A stretch of 7,492 nt of DNA. It comes from Bacteroidota bacterium (GTDB lineage Bacteria > Bacteroidota > Bacteroidia > Chitinophagales > Chitinophagaceae). The first letter of the stretch is position 1, and each line of letters opens with the position of its first letter. The DNA is taken from contig JAEYRC010000248.1 in assembly GCA_023409675.1 (NCBI GenBank), positions 1 to 7,492 on the forward strand, given 5' to 3'. Below, piece after piece: positions 1 through 6,729 of the stretch. The notes under the pieces are model-generated. The model saw only the letters and a program-made list of their open reading frames with translations, did no database searches and was not told the origin of the DNA. The position numbers and the translations under genes were made by a program.

Positions 1-2604
1 GCATCACAGCGCCTGAACTTTCTCCGGGAAAAAGAATCGGGTATCCAGGATTTTCTCGACAAGAGCGAAGGTCAGCTTACCGGTTTGGAAGAAAGCATTT
101 CGTTCACTGAAAACCAGGTCAGGGATGAGGAGGAGAAACTATCGGGACTGCAGGAGCAATTTGACAACCTGAAGGAAACGGTGGAGCTTAGCCGAAATGT
201 ATTTGACGGAAAAAGACAGCATATCGACGGCCTGCGTGGAGCGCACAATGCTTTGCAACGGCAGCAGTTCGAAGCGGAAAAGAAAGTCGCTGTAGCAGAT
301 ACTTCTATCGGAAATATGAAACAGGCCATACTGCGCCTGGAGGAAGAATCGGCATTGCGGAAAAGCCAGCTAAAGCAGATAGAAGAAGAAAAGACCCTTA
401 AGGAAGAAGAACTCAATCGCCGTAAAGATGAACTGGAAGCCTTAAAAGCTCACCAGGAAAGAACCCGTGAACAAATCTTGCAGGCACAGTCCATGATGGA
501 ATCTTTTCGTCAGGTGTTGGCGGATGAAAGCCGCAAACTTGATGCCCGTAAGAACGAGCACGACCTGCTCAAGAGCCTCATCGATTCGATGGAAGGATAT
601 CCCGAAAGTGTAAAATTTCTGCACAACAATAAGGGATGGAACCATCATGCGCCTATATTGTCTGATATTATCTACGTAAAAGAAGAATACCGTGCTGCCG
701 TGGAAAATGTTCTTGAACCTTACCTGAACTATTATGTGGTAGAAACGCTGGAGGAAGGCTTGCAGGCGGTTCATTTACTGAATGATCATAAGAAAGGGAA
801 AGCGAATTTCTTTCTGTTAGACCGGATCAATGAACAGCAGCGTACGGATGTTCATCAGCCAGAAGGCACACTGCCTGCACTGGATGTAATTGAAGTGGAT
901 GAACGGTATAAAGCACTGGCCTGGCATCTGCTGGGTAACGTATTCATTGCTGATGATGAATCGGCTTTTGCCAACAGTAATGGGGCCGTATTACTGGAAA
1001 AAAGCGGCAAATTTTACAAAGGAAAATACGCGCTAACCGGTGGCAGTGTGGGATTATTTGAAGGGAAGAAGATCGGTCGCGCGAAGAATCTTGAAAAACT
1101 GATTAGGGAGATTGCTGAACAGGAACTGATCGTTCAGAAACTGAAGGATGATATCCGGGAGAAGCATGAAGAAGTTATTCTATACAATGAACAACTTCGG
1201 GAAAAAGATATCCGACAGTCACAGGAAGAGATCAGCAGACTGACAAACCTGGTGTATTCACTGGTGAATAAAATTGAGAATATTCATGGTTCTCAGCAAC
1301 AGGCTGATAACCGGCTTGAAGAAATGCAATTGACGCTGGAAGAAACCATGGGTTCGATTGAAGGTACCCGCAATGAATGGAATACGTTATTATCGTCTTT
1401 AAAAGAAACCCGCGATAAACTGTCTGTTGCTGAAGACGATTTCAAAGCCGCAGAAGCAGAATACAACCGGGTTCATGCAGCTTATAATGAATTTAACCTG
1501 CAGGTTACGCGCCAGCAAAGTAAAATTTCCGCATTAAGTCAGGAGCGGAACTTTAAAGCTAACCAGTTGAAGGATCTGCGTGTGCAAATCGAATCCAACC
1601 AAAGTCAGCTTAAACAAACACTTGAAAGTATAGTGGAAAGCGAACAACTGCTTACCACTGCAGAAACCGGTTTGTTCGACCTGCTGAAACGAAAAGAGGA
1701 AGATCAGAACAGGCTGAACCAGGCCGATCAGGAATATTACAACATCCGCAATGAACTGAGCGAACGTGAAAGCGAGTTAAGGCATAAGATCAAAGAAAGA
1801 GAAGCAACGGAACATCTGCTTGCTGAAATAAAAGACCGGATTAATGAACTGAAACTTCAGCTTGCCGGGATGAAGGAAAGGCTTAATGTAGAATTCCGGA
1901 TCAACCTCGATGATATTCTTGATGAGCCGCGCAACGGCACCATGCCGGCCGAAGAATTGCAGGAAAAATCTGAACGCCTGAAAAAGCGGCTCGATAATTT
2001 GGGCGAGATCAACCCTACCGCTATCGAAGCGTTCACGGAAATGAAAAAGCGCTATGAGTTTATCCTGGAGCAAAAGAATGACCTGGTAACGGCGAAGGAC
2101 AGCCTGCTGCAAACCATCCAGGAAGTTGAAGCCACTGCCAATCAGCAATTCCTCGACACCTTCAATAAGGTTCGGGAAAACTTTCAGAAGGTCTTTAAGG
2201 CGTTATTTACCGAAGATGATACGGCCGACCTCATACTGGAAAACCCTGAAAACCTCGCTGAAACAGGAATTGATATTGTTGCCAAACCCAAGGGCAAACG
2301 TCCTTCCTCAATCACCCAGCTCAGCGGCGGAGAAAAGACCCTGACCGCAACAGCATTATTGTTTTCCATATACCTGATCAAGCCGGCTCCCTTCTGTATA
2401 CTGGATGAAGTGGATGCGCCTCTTGATGATGCCAATGTGGGCAAATTCACCAATATGATCCGGCAATTCAGTGAGGAAAGCCAGTTCATCATTGTGACCC
2501 ACAACAAAATGACCATGAATGCGGTTGATGTGATCTATGGCGTTACCATGCAGGAGCCAGGGGTAAGTAAGCTGGTACCCGTGGATTTCAGGAGCCTGAA
2601 TTAA
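1..2604 (+). CDS. smc: Chromosome segregation ATPase SMC, 5'-truncated by the window edge
   Basis: The frame is open from base 1, so the gene begins upstream; 867 residues plus the stop are present out of roughly 1170-1200 usual for SMC. The window codons show the end of the first coiled coil (to about codon 190), the hinge (about codons 195-355, from the DSMEGYPES segment to the conserved TGGSVG at 1036-1053), the returning coiled coil rich in E, K, Q and L (to about 640), and the C-terminal ATPase lobe. In that lobe are the signature motif LSGGEK (2320-2337), Walker B with D-loop (ILDEVDAPLDD, from 2398) and the H-loop histidine in VTHNK (2500-2502). Walker A and the N-terminal lobe lie outside. 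The family forms a cytoplasmic dimer that, with ScpA and ScpB, loops and condenses the chromosome. There is no frameshift and the motifs are intact. In-frame TTG at 85 is an internal leucine codon, not a start. No clear terminator follows. Confidence 0.97.
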   Translation, partial: ASQRLNFLREKESGIQDFLDKSEGQLTGLEESISFTENQVRDEEEKLSGLQEQFDNLKETVELSRNVFDGKRQHIDGLRGAHNALQRQQFEAEKKVAVADTSIGNMKQAILRLEEESALRKSQLKQIEEEKTLKEEELNRRKDELEALKAHQERTREQILQAQSMMESFRQVLADESRKLDARKNEHDLLKSLIDSMEGYPESVKFLHNNKGWNHHAPILSDIIYVKEEYRAAVENVLEPYLNYYVVETLEEGLQAVHLLNDHKKGKANFFLLDRINEQQRTDVHQPEGTLPALDVIEVDERYKALAWHLLGNVFIADDESAFANSNGAVLLEKSGKFYKGKYALTGGSVGLFEGKKIGRAKNLEKLIREIAEQELIVQKLKDDIREKHEEVILYNEQLREKDIRQSQEEISRLTNLVYSLVNKIENIHGSQQQADNRLEEMQLTLEETMGSIEGTRNEWNTLLSSLKETRDKLSVAEDDFKAAEAEYNRVHAAYNEFNLQVTRQQSKISALSQERNFKANQLKDLRVQIESNQSQLKQTLESIVESEQLLTTAETGLFDLLKRKEEDQNRLNQADQEYYNIRNELSERESELRHKIKEREATEHLLAEIKDRINELKLQLAGMKERLNVEFRINLDDILDEPRNGTMPAEELQEKSERLKKRLDNLGEINPTAIEAFTEMKKRYEFILEQKNDLVTAKDSLLQTIQEVEATANQQFLDTFNKVRENFQKVFKALFTEDDTADLILENPENLAETGIDIVAKPKGKRPSSITQLSGGEKTLTATALLFSIYLIKPAPFCILDEVDAPLDDANVGKFTNMIRQFSEESQFIIVTHNKMTMNAVDVIYGVTMQEPGVSKLVPVDFRSLN

Positions 2605-2643
2605 CAGTGCGCGAAGGTTTGGGGCAGGGCAGCAAGAAGAGGA

Positions 2644-2674
2644 TTGCAGATTCTGGTACTATTTCCGTATTTTG
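2644..2674 (+). promoter_or_regulatory. Weak candidate Bacteroidota promoter for the HD-YitT gene
   Basis: In the 122-bp gap after smc, a TTG (2644-2646) is followed 21 bases later by TATTTTG (2668-2674). This is one T short of the Bacteroidota -7 consensus TAnnTTTG but has plausible -33/-7 spacing. It would give a leader of about 45 nt. The match is partial, and read-through from smc is an equally good explanation. Confidence 0.22.
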
Positions 2675-2726
2675 GTAAACAGAACATCCGGCCCTCGTCA
2701 CTCATAGATCAACCCCATCCCTGAAT

Positions 2727-4181
2727 ATGCAATTTGAGGAAGTTAAGAAATTCCTTCTCGATAAGCTTGCGGCAGAACTGCCTTCCTACTTGACCTATCA
2801 TAATTGTGGTCATACAGTGGAGGTAATTAAACGCGCGCATGAACTCGGCGTTGAAGCCCGGCTTTCTGAAAAAGACCTGAAGATTTTACTGACTGCCGCC
2901 CTTTTTCATGATGCCGGGTTTATCCTTGAATATCAGGGTCATGAAAATATTTCCTGTGAGTATGCCCGCGACATACTGCCTGCCTATAATTATTCAGCGG
3001 AAGATATAGAACAGATTACCCATCTCATCATGGCAACGCGGGAACCGCGACAGCCCGATAATGAACTTTCTAAACTGCTCTGTGATGCGGATTGCTATTA
3101 TCTGGGTACAGACCGTTACGATGCCATTGCGGCAACATTATATGATGAATTGCGCGTTTCAGGTCAGCTGAATAGTGAAGATCAATGGATATCCCGGCAG
3201 ATAGGATTTCTGCGTGCGCATGAGTTTTTTACACATGCAGCAAAGCAGAAACTGCAACAGACTTTCAACCAAAACCTTAAAAAACTGGAATTGAAACAAA
3301 ATTCGCTCAGGAAACCCGGGCCTGGTTTATCCTTTATGTTTGGTGAATTATTGCTGATCTGCGTGGGCGTGATAATCGCGGGTTTTGCGCTTAAAGGGTT
3401 TCTTATTCCGAATAGCTTTTTTGATGGCGGTGTAACGGGATTCTCCCTGCTGATACATGAACTGTATCATTTTAATATTGCTTATGTAATTGTGCTGGCC
3501 AATCTGCCCTTCATCGCGATGGGTTATTTTATTATCAGCCGAAAGTTTGCACAGCGCACATTTTTATGCATTCTCCTGCTAGGCCTCTGCCTGCTGTATA
3601 TTCCATACCCCGTTGTAACGTCCGATAAGCTGCTGATATCCATTTTCGGTGGTTTCTTTCTGGGACTGGGAACCGGTATTACCATGCGGGCTGGCTGTGC
3701 CATTGACGGAATTGAGGTGCTGGCGGTCTATACCCTGAAAAGAACCAGTTTTACGATCAGTGAAATTATCCTGGGCATCAACATCATCATCTTTACCATT
3801 GCCGCTTTTAAGTTTGGTATACCGGTAGCCCTGTATTCGATGCTGACATACTTTATCGCCAGCAAAACCATTGACTATGTGATCGAAGGGGTAGAGGCGT
3901 ATACCGGTGTAACCATCATATCGGGCAAGAGTGAACGGATCAAGGAACGACTGGTGAAAGAAATGCACCGGGGCATTACGGTATATAAGGGCGAACGCGG
4001 CTACCTTCCCGGTAACTTTGAGGTGCATTACGATTGCGACATCCTGTTCACTATTATCACCAGGCTGGAAATGCGGAAACTGAAAAATCTGGTGGCTGAA
4101 ACCGACCCTAACGCGTTCATCTTTGCCAGTACCATTAAAGAAGCCTCAGGAGGTGTAATGAAGCGGCGACATGTGCATTGA
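2727..4181 (+). CDS. HD-domain phosphohydrolase fused to YitT-type membrane protein with DUF2179 tail
   Basis: This single 484-residue frame holds three parts. Residues 1-190 resemble HD metal-dependent phosphohydrolases: YHNCGH (H25, H29), the HD doublet H61-D62 in LFHDAG, H72-E73, and DAD at 120-122 followed by YYLG. Residues about 203-385 are strongly hydrophobic with about five predicted membrane spans, and carry YitT-like features: FFDGGVTG at 231-238 after the first span, a GFFLGLGTG glycine run at 309-317, and GCAIDGIEV at 323-331 where many YitT proteins have GGTD. Residues about 393-475 match the DUF2179 cytosolic domain (TGVTIISG, GITVYKGERGYLPG, DPNAFI). YitT proteins are uncharacterised inner-membrane proteins of presumed transport or sensing role, and the substrate of this HD domain cannot be read from sequence. 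The ATG at 2727 starts directly before the HD domain; no Shine-Dalgarno is visible, as is normal in the phylum. I infer that the HD part acts on a small nucleotide or phosphoester linked to the transporter's activity. Confidence 0.88.
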   Translation: MQFEEVKKFLLDKLAAELPSYLTYHNCGHTVEVIKRAHELGVEARLSEKDLKILLTAALFHDAGFILEYQGHENISCEYARDILPAYNYSAEDIEQITHLIMATREPRQPDNELSKLLCDADCYYLGTDRYDAIAATLYDELRVSGQLNSEDQWISRQIGFLRAHEFFTHAAKQKLQQTFNQNLKKLELKQNSLRKPGPGLSFMFGELLLICVGVIIAGFALKGFLIPNSFFDGGVTGFSLLIHELYHFNIAYVIVLANLPFIAMGYFIISRKFAQRTFLCILLLGLCLLYIPYPVVTSDKLLISIFGGFFLGLGTGITMRAGCAIDGIEVLAVYTLKRTSFTISEIILGINIIIFTIAAFKFGIPVALYSMLTYFIASKTIDYVIEGVEAYTGVTIISGKSERIKERLVKEMHRGITVYKGERGYLPGNFEVHYDCDILFTIITRLEMRKLKNLVAETDPNAFIFASTIKEASGGVMKRRHVH

Positions 4182-4233
4182 TCAGTTCAATCCAAACAAT
4201 CATCCTTTAAAATCGAAGTATTCAGCATTCGCA

Positions 4234-4752
4234 TCAATGCCCACCGGATCCGCCATGTGCCCGCGCTGATTCACTCTCCAGGTCGCGATCAAACAAATAC
4301 ATTCCACCCTTGTCATCACCGATAAGGTTTAGTTTGTCGAGAATATTCCGGGCAAGACTTTCTTCTTCGATCTGCTCGGCAACATACCATTGCAGAAAAT
4401 TATGCGTGGTATAATCCTTTTCCTGAATACATAATTCAACAAGCGCGTTGATCTCATTGGAAACTTTTATCTCATGCGATAAAATTGTTTCAAAGATAAA
4501 ATGGATGGAGGGGTAGTCTTTTGGCGGCGCATCAAGTCCGGGTACAATCGCGTGGCCCCCGCGATCATTAATGTATTTGAATAGTTTAAGCATGTGCATT
4601 CTTTCTTCATCGGAATGATGATAGAGGAATGTGGCCACGCCATTATAACCCTTCACTTCACACCACGATGCCATAGCCAGGTAATACAATGATGAAAAAC
4701 CTTCCAGGTCTATCTGGCGGTTTAACGCTTCTTCAATTTTGGAGGATATCAT
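4234..4752 (-). CDS. ftnA: Bacterial non-heme ferritin
   Basis: This 172-residue protein aligns without gaps over its first half to E. coli FtnA and keeps the same numbering for the ferroxidase centre: E17, Y24, E50 and H53 for site A, then E94, Q127 and E130, with the conserved NFLQWYVAEQIEEE stretch (118-131). Ferritins of this type assemble into 24-subunit cytoplasmic shells that oxidise Fe(II) and store it as a ferric mineral. The four-helix bundle is followed by the usual short fifth helix region (GGMYLFDRDL) and a small tail, HGGSGGH, which is richer in Gly and His than the E. coli tail. The gene lies 33 bp after the Asp-box gene in the same direction and faces the HD-YitT gene, with 52 bp between the two stops. 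The start is the first ATG, M-I-S-S, with an A-rich leader and no Shine-Dalgarno. Confidence 0.96.
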   Translation of the reverse strand: MISSKIEEALNRQIDLEGFSSLYYLAMASWCEVKGYNGVATFLYHHSDEERMHMLKLFKYINDRGGHAIVPGLDAPPKDYPSIHFIFETILSHEIKVSNEINALVELCIQEKDYTTHNFLQWYVAEQIEEESLARNILDKLNLIGDDKGGMYLFDRDLESESARAHGGSGGH

Positions 4753-4765
4753 GACGATTTTTTTT

Positions 4766-4799
4766 TAAATATAAGATTAATAAGTTCATTCCGCAGCAA
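4766..4799 (-). promoter_or_regulatory. Candidate promoter for ferritin
   Basis: Read on the minus strand, TATATTTA (4773-4766) matches seven of eight positions of TAnnTTTG. A TTG lies 23 bases upstream (4799-4797), inside the end of the Asp-box gene. Transcription would start only a few bases before the ferritin ATG at 4752, giving a very short leader. AT-rich gaps give such matches by chance, so this is tentative. Confidence 0.25.
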
Positions 4800-5808
4800 C
4801 GTAGCGCGCAATTCGGCCATGACTTCCCGCTAATAATACCAGGTTGCCTTTCTTTGCCTTGCGCACTACATGATACCCTTCATTACTGATATTTCTCCAG
4901 TTCATACCACCATCATCTGAAAGATCAATGCCGGATGTACCGCAGGCCAATAGAGATTCCTTTGAAAGGTACTCCACACAGCTTCGGTATCCGAAAGGTG
5001 GAGTTGCGGGTATGATCCAGCTTATGCCACCATCGGTGGAAAGGGCGCAGTTTCCTTCCCGCGCGGTATCATTTGAAAAATCTCCGCCAACCACCACCAG
5101 GTGCCGGCTGTTCTTTAACTTTCCGGGATATCTAACAGCTATTGAATTGGCTCCGGTACTCGAAGTGCCCTGCTTTAAGGGTAGATCAACCACGCCGTTT
5201 CTGTTGAAAAATCTTGATCGCATTCCGCCGGTGATAAAGCAGGCTTCATCACGATCCTGTCCCCGGATATTTGTACCGCTGGCTGCAAAAAGGGCCTCCC
5301 CTTCAAGTGGCTCCGGACGCTGGCTAAGCGGAAGATCTTCCCAGGTTTTACCGCCGTCAAAAGTTCTGCCGATAAAAAGTTTTCCCTCAACCGGATCTCC
5401 AATAACAATTCCACTGTTCACATTCCAGAAATGCATGGCATCAAGAAACATGTCTTTATGATCATTCCGATACACCTCCTGCCAACTGCTGCCCCCATCG
5501 GTTGTGCGTAATAGTATTGCCGGTGATCCTATACCCATAAGAATAGCCGTATGTTTATCGAAAGCCTCTATATCCCGGAAATCCGTTTTTTCAAAGCCGC
5601 GAATCTGCTGCCATTGCCAGCTTTTGCCTCCATCCGTACTTCTGGCTGTCATTCCATTACTGCCACTGACCCAGGCAACTGAGTCACTGACCACACTCAG
5701 TCCACGGATATGCGTTGCGCTATTGCTGTCCACTAGTGTAATATTCTGGCCAAAAATGATGGAGCAGCTGAACATCAGCAATATGAAAAAATTCAATTTT
5801 GTAATCAT
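4786..5808 (-). CDS. Exported Asp-box (Ycf48/BNR-like) beta-propeller protein
   Basis: This 340-residue protein starts with a signal peptide (M-I-T-K, then a hydrophobic run at about residues 6-19, with likely cleavage near FGQ at 19-21). Five Asp-box motifs of the S/T-x-D-G-G-x-x-W type are spread along the mature chain: residues 57-64, 102-109, 149-156, 257-264 and 297-304. This is the pattern of Ycf48/Hcf136-like and sialidase-fold (BNR) propellers. In Bacteroidota such proteins are often labelled 'oxidoreductase' or 'photosystem II stability factor-like'; no photosynthesis role is implied here. The Asp-box marks the fold, and no sialidase arginine triad or other active site could be assigned, so the activity is unknown. 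The ATG at 5808 is preferred over an in-frame TTG at 5850 because it places the signal peptide at the N terminus. It lies 86 bp downstream of the rhodanese stop and 33 bp before ferritin. Confidence 0.87.
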   Translation of the reverse strand: MITKLNFFILLMFSCSIIFGQNITLVDSNSATHIRGLSVVSDSVAWVSGSNGMTARSTDGGKSWQWQQIRGFEKTDFRDIEAFDKHTAILMGIGSPAILLRTTDGGSSWQEVYRNDHKDMFLDAMHFWNVNSGIVIGDPVEGKLFIGRTFDGGKTWEDLPLSQRPEPLEGEALFAASGTNIRGQDRDEACFITGGMRSRFFNRNGVVDLPLKQGTSSTGANSIAVRYPGKLKNSRHLVVVGGDFSNDTAREGNCALSTDGGISWIIPATPPFGYRSCVEYLSKESLLACGTSGIDLSDDGGMNWRNISNEGYHVVRKAKKGNLVLLAGSHGRIARYVAAE

Positions 5809-5894
5809 TTGAAAAATAAATTGAATAACAATGGTTATAGCATTGGGCAAGCTATGCTAATACGAAATCTACGGATAGCTGTAGAGGTTAGATA

Positions 5895-6299
5895 TCAGGG
5901 TAGGGAAGAAGGTGGTTTGGATAATAACTCAGGCCTGTTTTTTACACCATCTTTAAGTTCTGCTACGGGAGAAAATCCTTTACGGATCAGCCACAAGGCG
6001 GCTTCATGGCTTCTACGGGCACTTGCACAGAACAGGTATACCGGTTGATCTTTATCGAGCGTACGTACAACCTTGCGGAAAGCCCGCTTGTTTTTCCAGT
6101 CGGCAAGTTGTGCTCCGCTAATAGTTCCCGCGGCATACTCTTCAGGGGTTCGAACATCAATCAACTGAACTTCCTCTCGGGAAATTCCGTTCATGAAACT
6201 GTCTTTCTCCAGTGTTAGAACCTTTTGCTGAGCCTGTAAGGTATGGATAGCAGTAAGCCATACCAGTACAAACAGGAAAGTGCTGCGGAATATTTTCAT
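5895..6299 (-). CDS. Exported single-domain rhodanese-like protein
   Basis: This 134-residue protein has a signal peptide (M-K-I-F-R, hydrophobic to about residue 21, likely cleaved after LQA at 21-23) followed by one rhodanese domain. Visible family marks are IDVRTPEEYAAGTISGAQ (residues 47-64) and the active-site loop FCASARRS (90-97), with catalytic C91 and R96 in the canonical Cys-x4-Arg arrangement. The region that usually ends in a GG...W motif is LKDGVKNRP here and lacks the tryptophan, so the C-terminal edge is divergent. Rhodaneses carry sulfane sulfur on the cysteine as a persulfide; an exported one would act in the periplasm or envelope, but its partner is not evident. The ATG at 6299 is chosen because it starts the signal peptide; an in-frame ATG at 6344 would lie within the terminator hairpin. 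A TATCTTTA box (6311-6304) sits almost on the start codon, so transcription, if it starts there, would be nearly leaderless. Confidence 0.9.
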   Translation of the reverse strand: MKIFRSTFLFVLVWLTAIHTLQAQQKVLTLEKDSFMNGISREEVQLIDVRTPEEYAAGTISGAQLADWKNKRAFRKVVRTLDKDQPVYLFCASARRSHEAALWLIRKGFSPVAELKDGVKNRPELLSKPPSSLP

Positions 6300-6331
6300 C
6301 TTATAAAGATACTTAAAGGATGGCGGTAAAT

Positions 6332-6358
6332 AAAAAAACCCCATCCGCTGGGATGGGG
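6332..6358 (-). terminator. Strong intrinsic terminator
   Basis: A perfect 8-bp stem (CCCCATCC at 6339-6346 pairing with GGATGGGG at 6351-6358) encloses a four-base loop. On the minus strand the stem is followed at once by seven Ts (6338-6332). On the plus strand it is followed by CAA and then six Ts (6362-6367), so it could also work in that direction, but no plus-strand gene leads into it. It therefore most likely ends the minus-strand transcript from the pepP side, 33 bp before the rhodanese ATG. Confidence 0.88.
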
Positions 6359-6592
6359 CAATTTTTTCAGTCGAGGTTAACCAATTTTCTCTTTCATCGG
6401 TATGGATCCAGGGTCTCTGGTTTTTAGGATATCGACTGGGCTTTCAAGGATGCTTGGATCTGGTTTTTCAGGATCTTAGGACTTTAACGTTGGTTTTTTA
6501 CGGACATTGGTCGTTTTGGTTTTTCACTGGATAAGGACTTAAAATGGACTTTGGACTTTCAAATGGACATTCAATGGATTTGGATTATCAGG
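6332..6592 (-). ncRNA. Candidate non-coding RNA, a multivalent UCC/ACC-motif array
   Basis: On the minus strand a perfect TAnnTTTG box (6604-6597) precedes, and a strong terminator (stem 6358-6339, T7 to 6332) closes, a stretch of about 260 nt. Between 6597 and 6399 it has 23 CC groups spaced 5-13 nt apart (mean about 8.7): 15 are UCC, 6 ACC, 1 ACCC and 1 GCCC. The spacers are mainly A and U and G is scarce, so little self-pairing is expected until the final hairpin. Reading frames are closed quickly by stops (ATG-TCC-TGA and ATG-TCC-ATT-TGA occur), so it does not look coding. After the array comes a plainer 40-nt segment containing the palindrome GGTTAACC (6375-6382). I do not recognise the family. 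Other explanations are a long 3' region of pepP or a leader of the rhodanese gene with a conditional terminator. The 5' end is inferred from the box and may be off by several bases. Confidence 0.48.
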
Positions 6593-6594
6593 AC
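6418..6594 (-). repeat. Seven degenerate copies of a 13-17 nt unit
   Basis: On the plus strand the unit is roughly TGG-(T/C)TTTT-CA-(n)-GGA(T/C). Copies are at 6418-6430, 6437-6451, 6461-6474, 6491-6505, 6517-6532, 6552-6568 and 6581-6594, with start-to-start distances of 19-35 bases. On the RNA-sense minus strand this becomes RUCC-(n)-UGAAAA-CCA. The copies keep the paired C's and the A-run but vary in length, so this is not a microsatellite or a slippage-type tandem repeat. The even degeneracy suggests that short motifs, rather than one sequence, are maintained. Confidence 0.6.
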
Positions 6595-6596
6595 AT

Positions 6597-6604
6597 CAAA
6601 CATA
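6597..6604 (-). promoter_or_regulatory. Perfect TAnnTTTG -7 box ahead of the CC-array
   Basis: Minus-strand TATGTTTG matches the Bacteroidota primary sigma -7 consensus in every fixed position, and lies directly before the first UCC motif. No TTG is found at the expected -33 distance, so the promoter is supported by one element and by its position opposite the terminator at the far end of the array. Confidence 0.45.
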
Positions 6605-6729
6605 CAATGAACAGGTAATACGCTATAGAGCAGTTTTGCTGATTTTTTGTAATTCGCCTTTTACGCAGTATCTGGTAAAATGCACAGCGGAAATCGGGTT
6701 AATTTTCATGGGGTTTTTACGATAACAGC
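6605..6729. other. Intergenic spacer between pepP and the CC-array
   Basis: This stretch of 125 bp after the pepP stop has no hairpin with a T-run, so pepP has no obvious terminator of its own before the array. It contains a 28-codon minus-strand frame (ATG at 6709, stop at 6623) starting M-K-I-N-P, without a ribosome binding site or recognisable features; I do not call it a gene. The base composition here is ordinary, and the CC-motif pattern starts only beyond 6597. Confidence 0.5.

Noticed and set aside
4182..4233. Shared terminator between the convergent HD-YitT and ferritin genes
   Set aside because: No GC-rich stem with a T-run was found in these 52 bases on either strand.
4928..5461. 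Long plus-strand frame opposite the Asp-box gene
   Set aside because: It is antisense to a protein with five conserved Asp-box motifs and itself shows no recognisable domain; it is a shadow frame.
5809..5850. TTG start at 5850 for the Asp-box protein
   Set aside because: It would add 14 residues before the signal peptide. The ATG at 5808 gives a normal K-containing N-region and hydrophobic core directly at the N terminus.
5838..5859. Inverted repeat TAGCAT/ATGCTA between rhodanese and Asp-box genes as a terminator or operator
   Set aside because: The stem is only six AT-rich base pairs with a ten-base loop and no T-run follows on either strand; chance is a sufficient explanation.
6300..6344. 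ATG start at 6344 for the rhodanese
   Set aside because: It lies inside the terminator hairpin and would put 15 extra residues ahead of a clear signal peptide beginning at 6299.
6399..6597. Plus-strand reading as a CsrB/RsmZ-like RNA with 15 GGA motifs
   Set aside because: GGA repeats are striking on the plus strand, but the terminator and the TAnnTTTG box are arranged for minus-strand transcription, no plus-strand promoter was seen, and Bacteroidota usually lack CsrA. The UCC-bearing strand is the better RNA candidate.
6623..6709. 28-codon minus-strand frame as a small protein gene
   Set aside because: It has a plain ATG but no ribosome binding signal, no recognisable sequence, and lies in a gap where a frame of this length is expected by chance.
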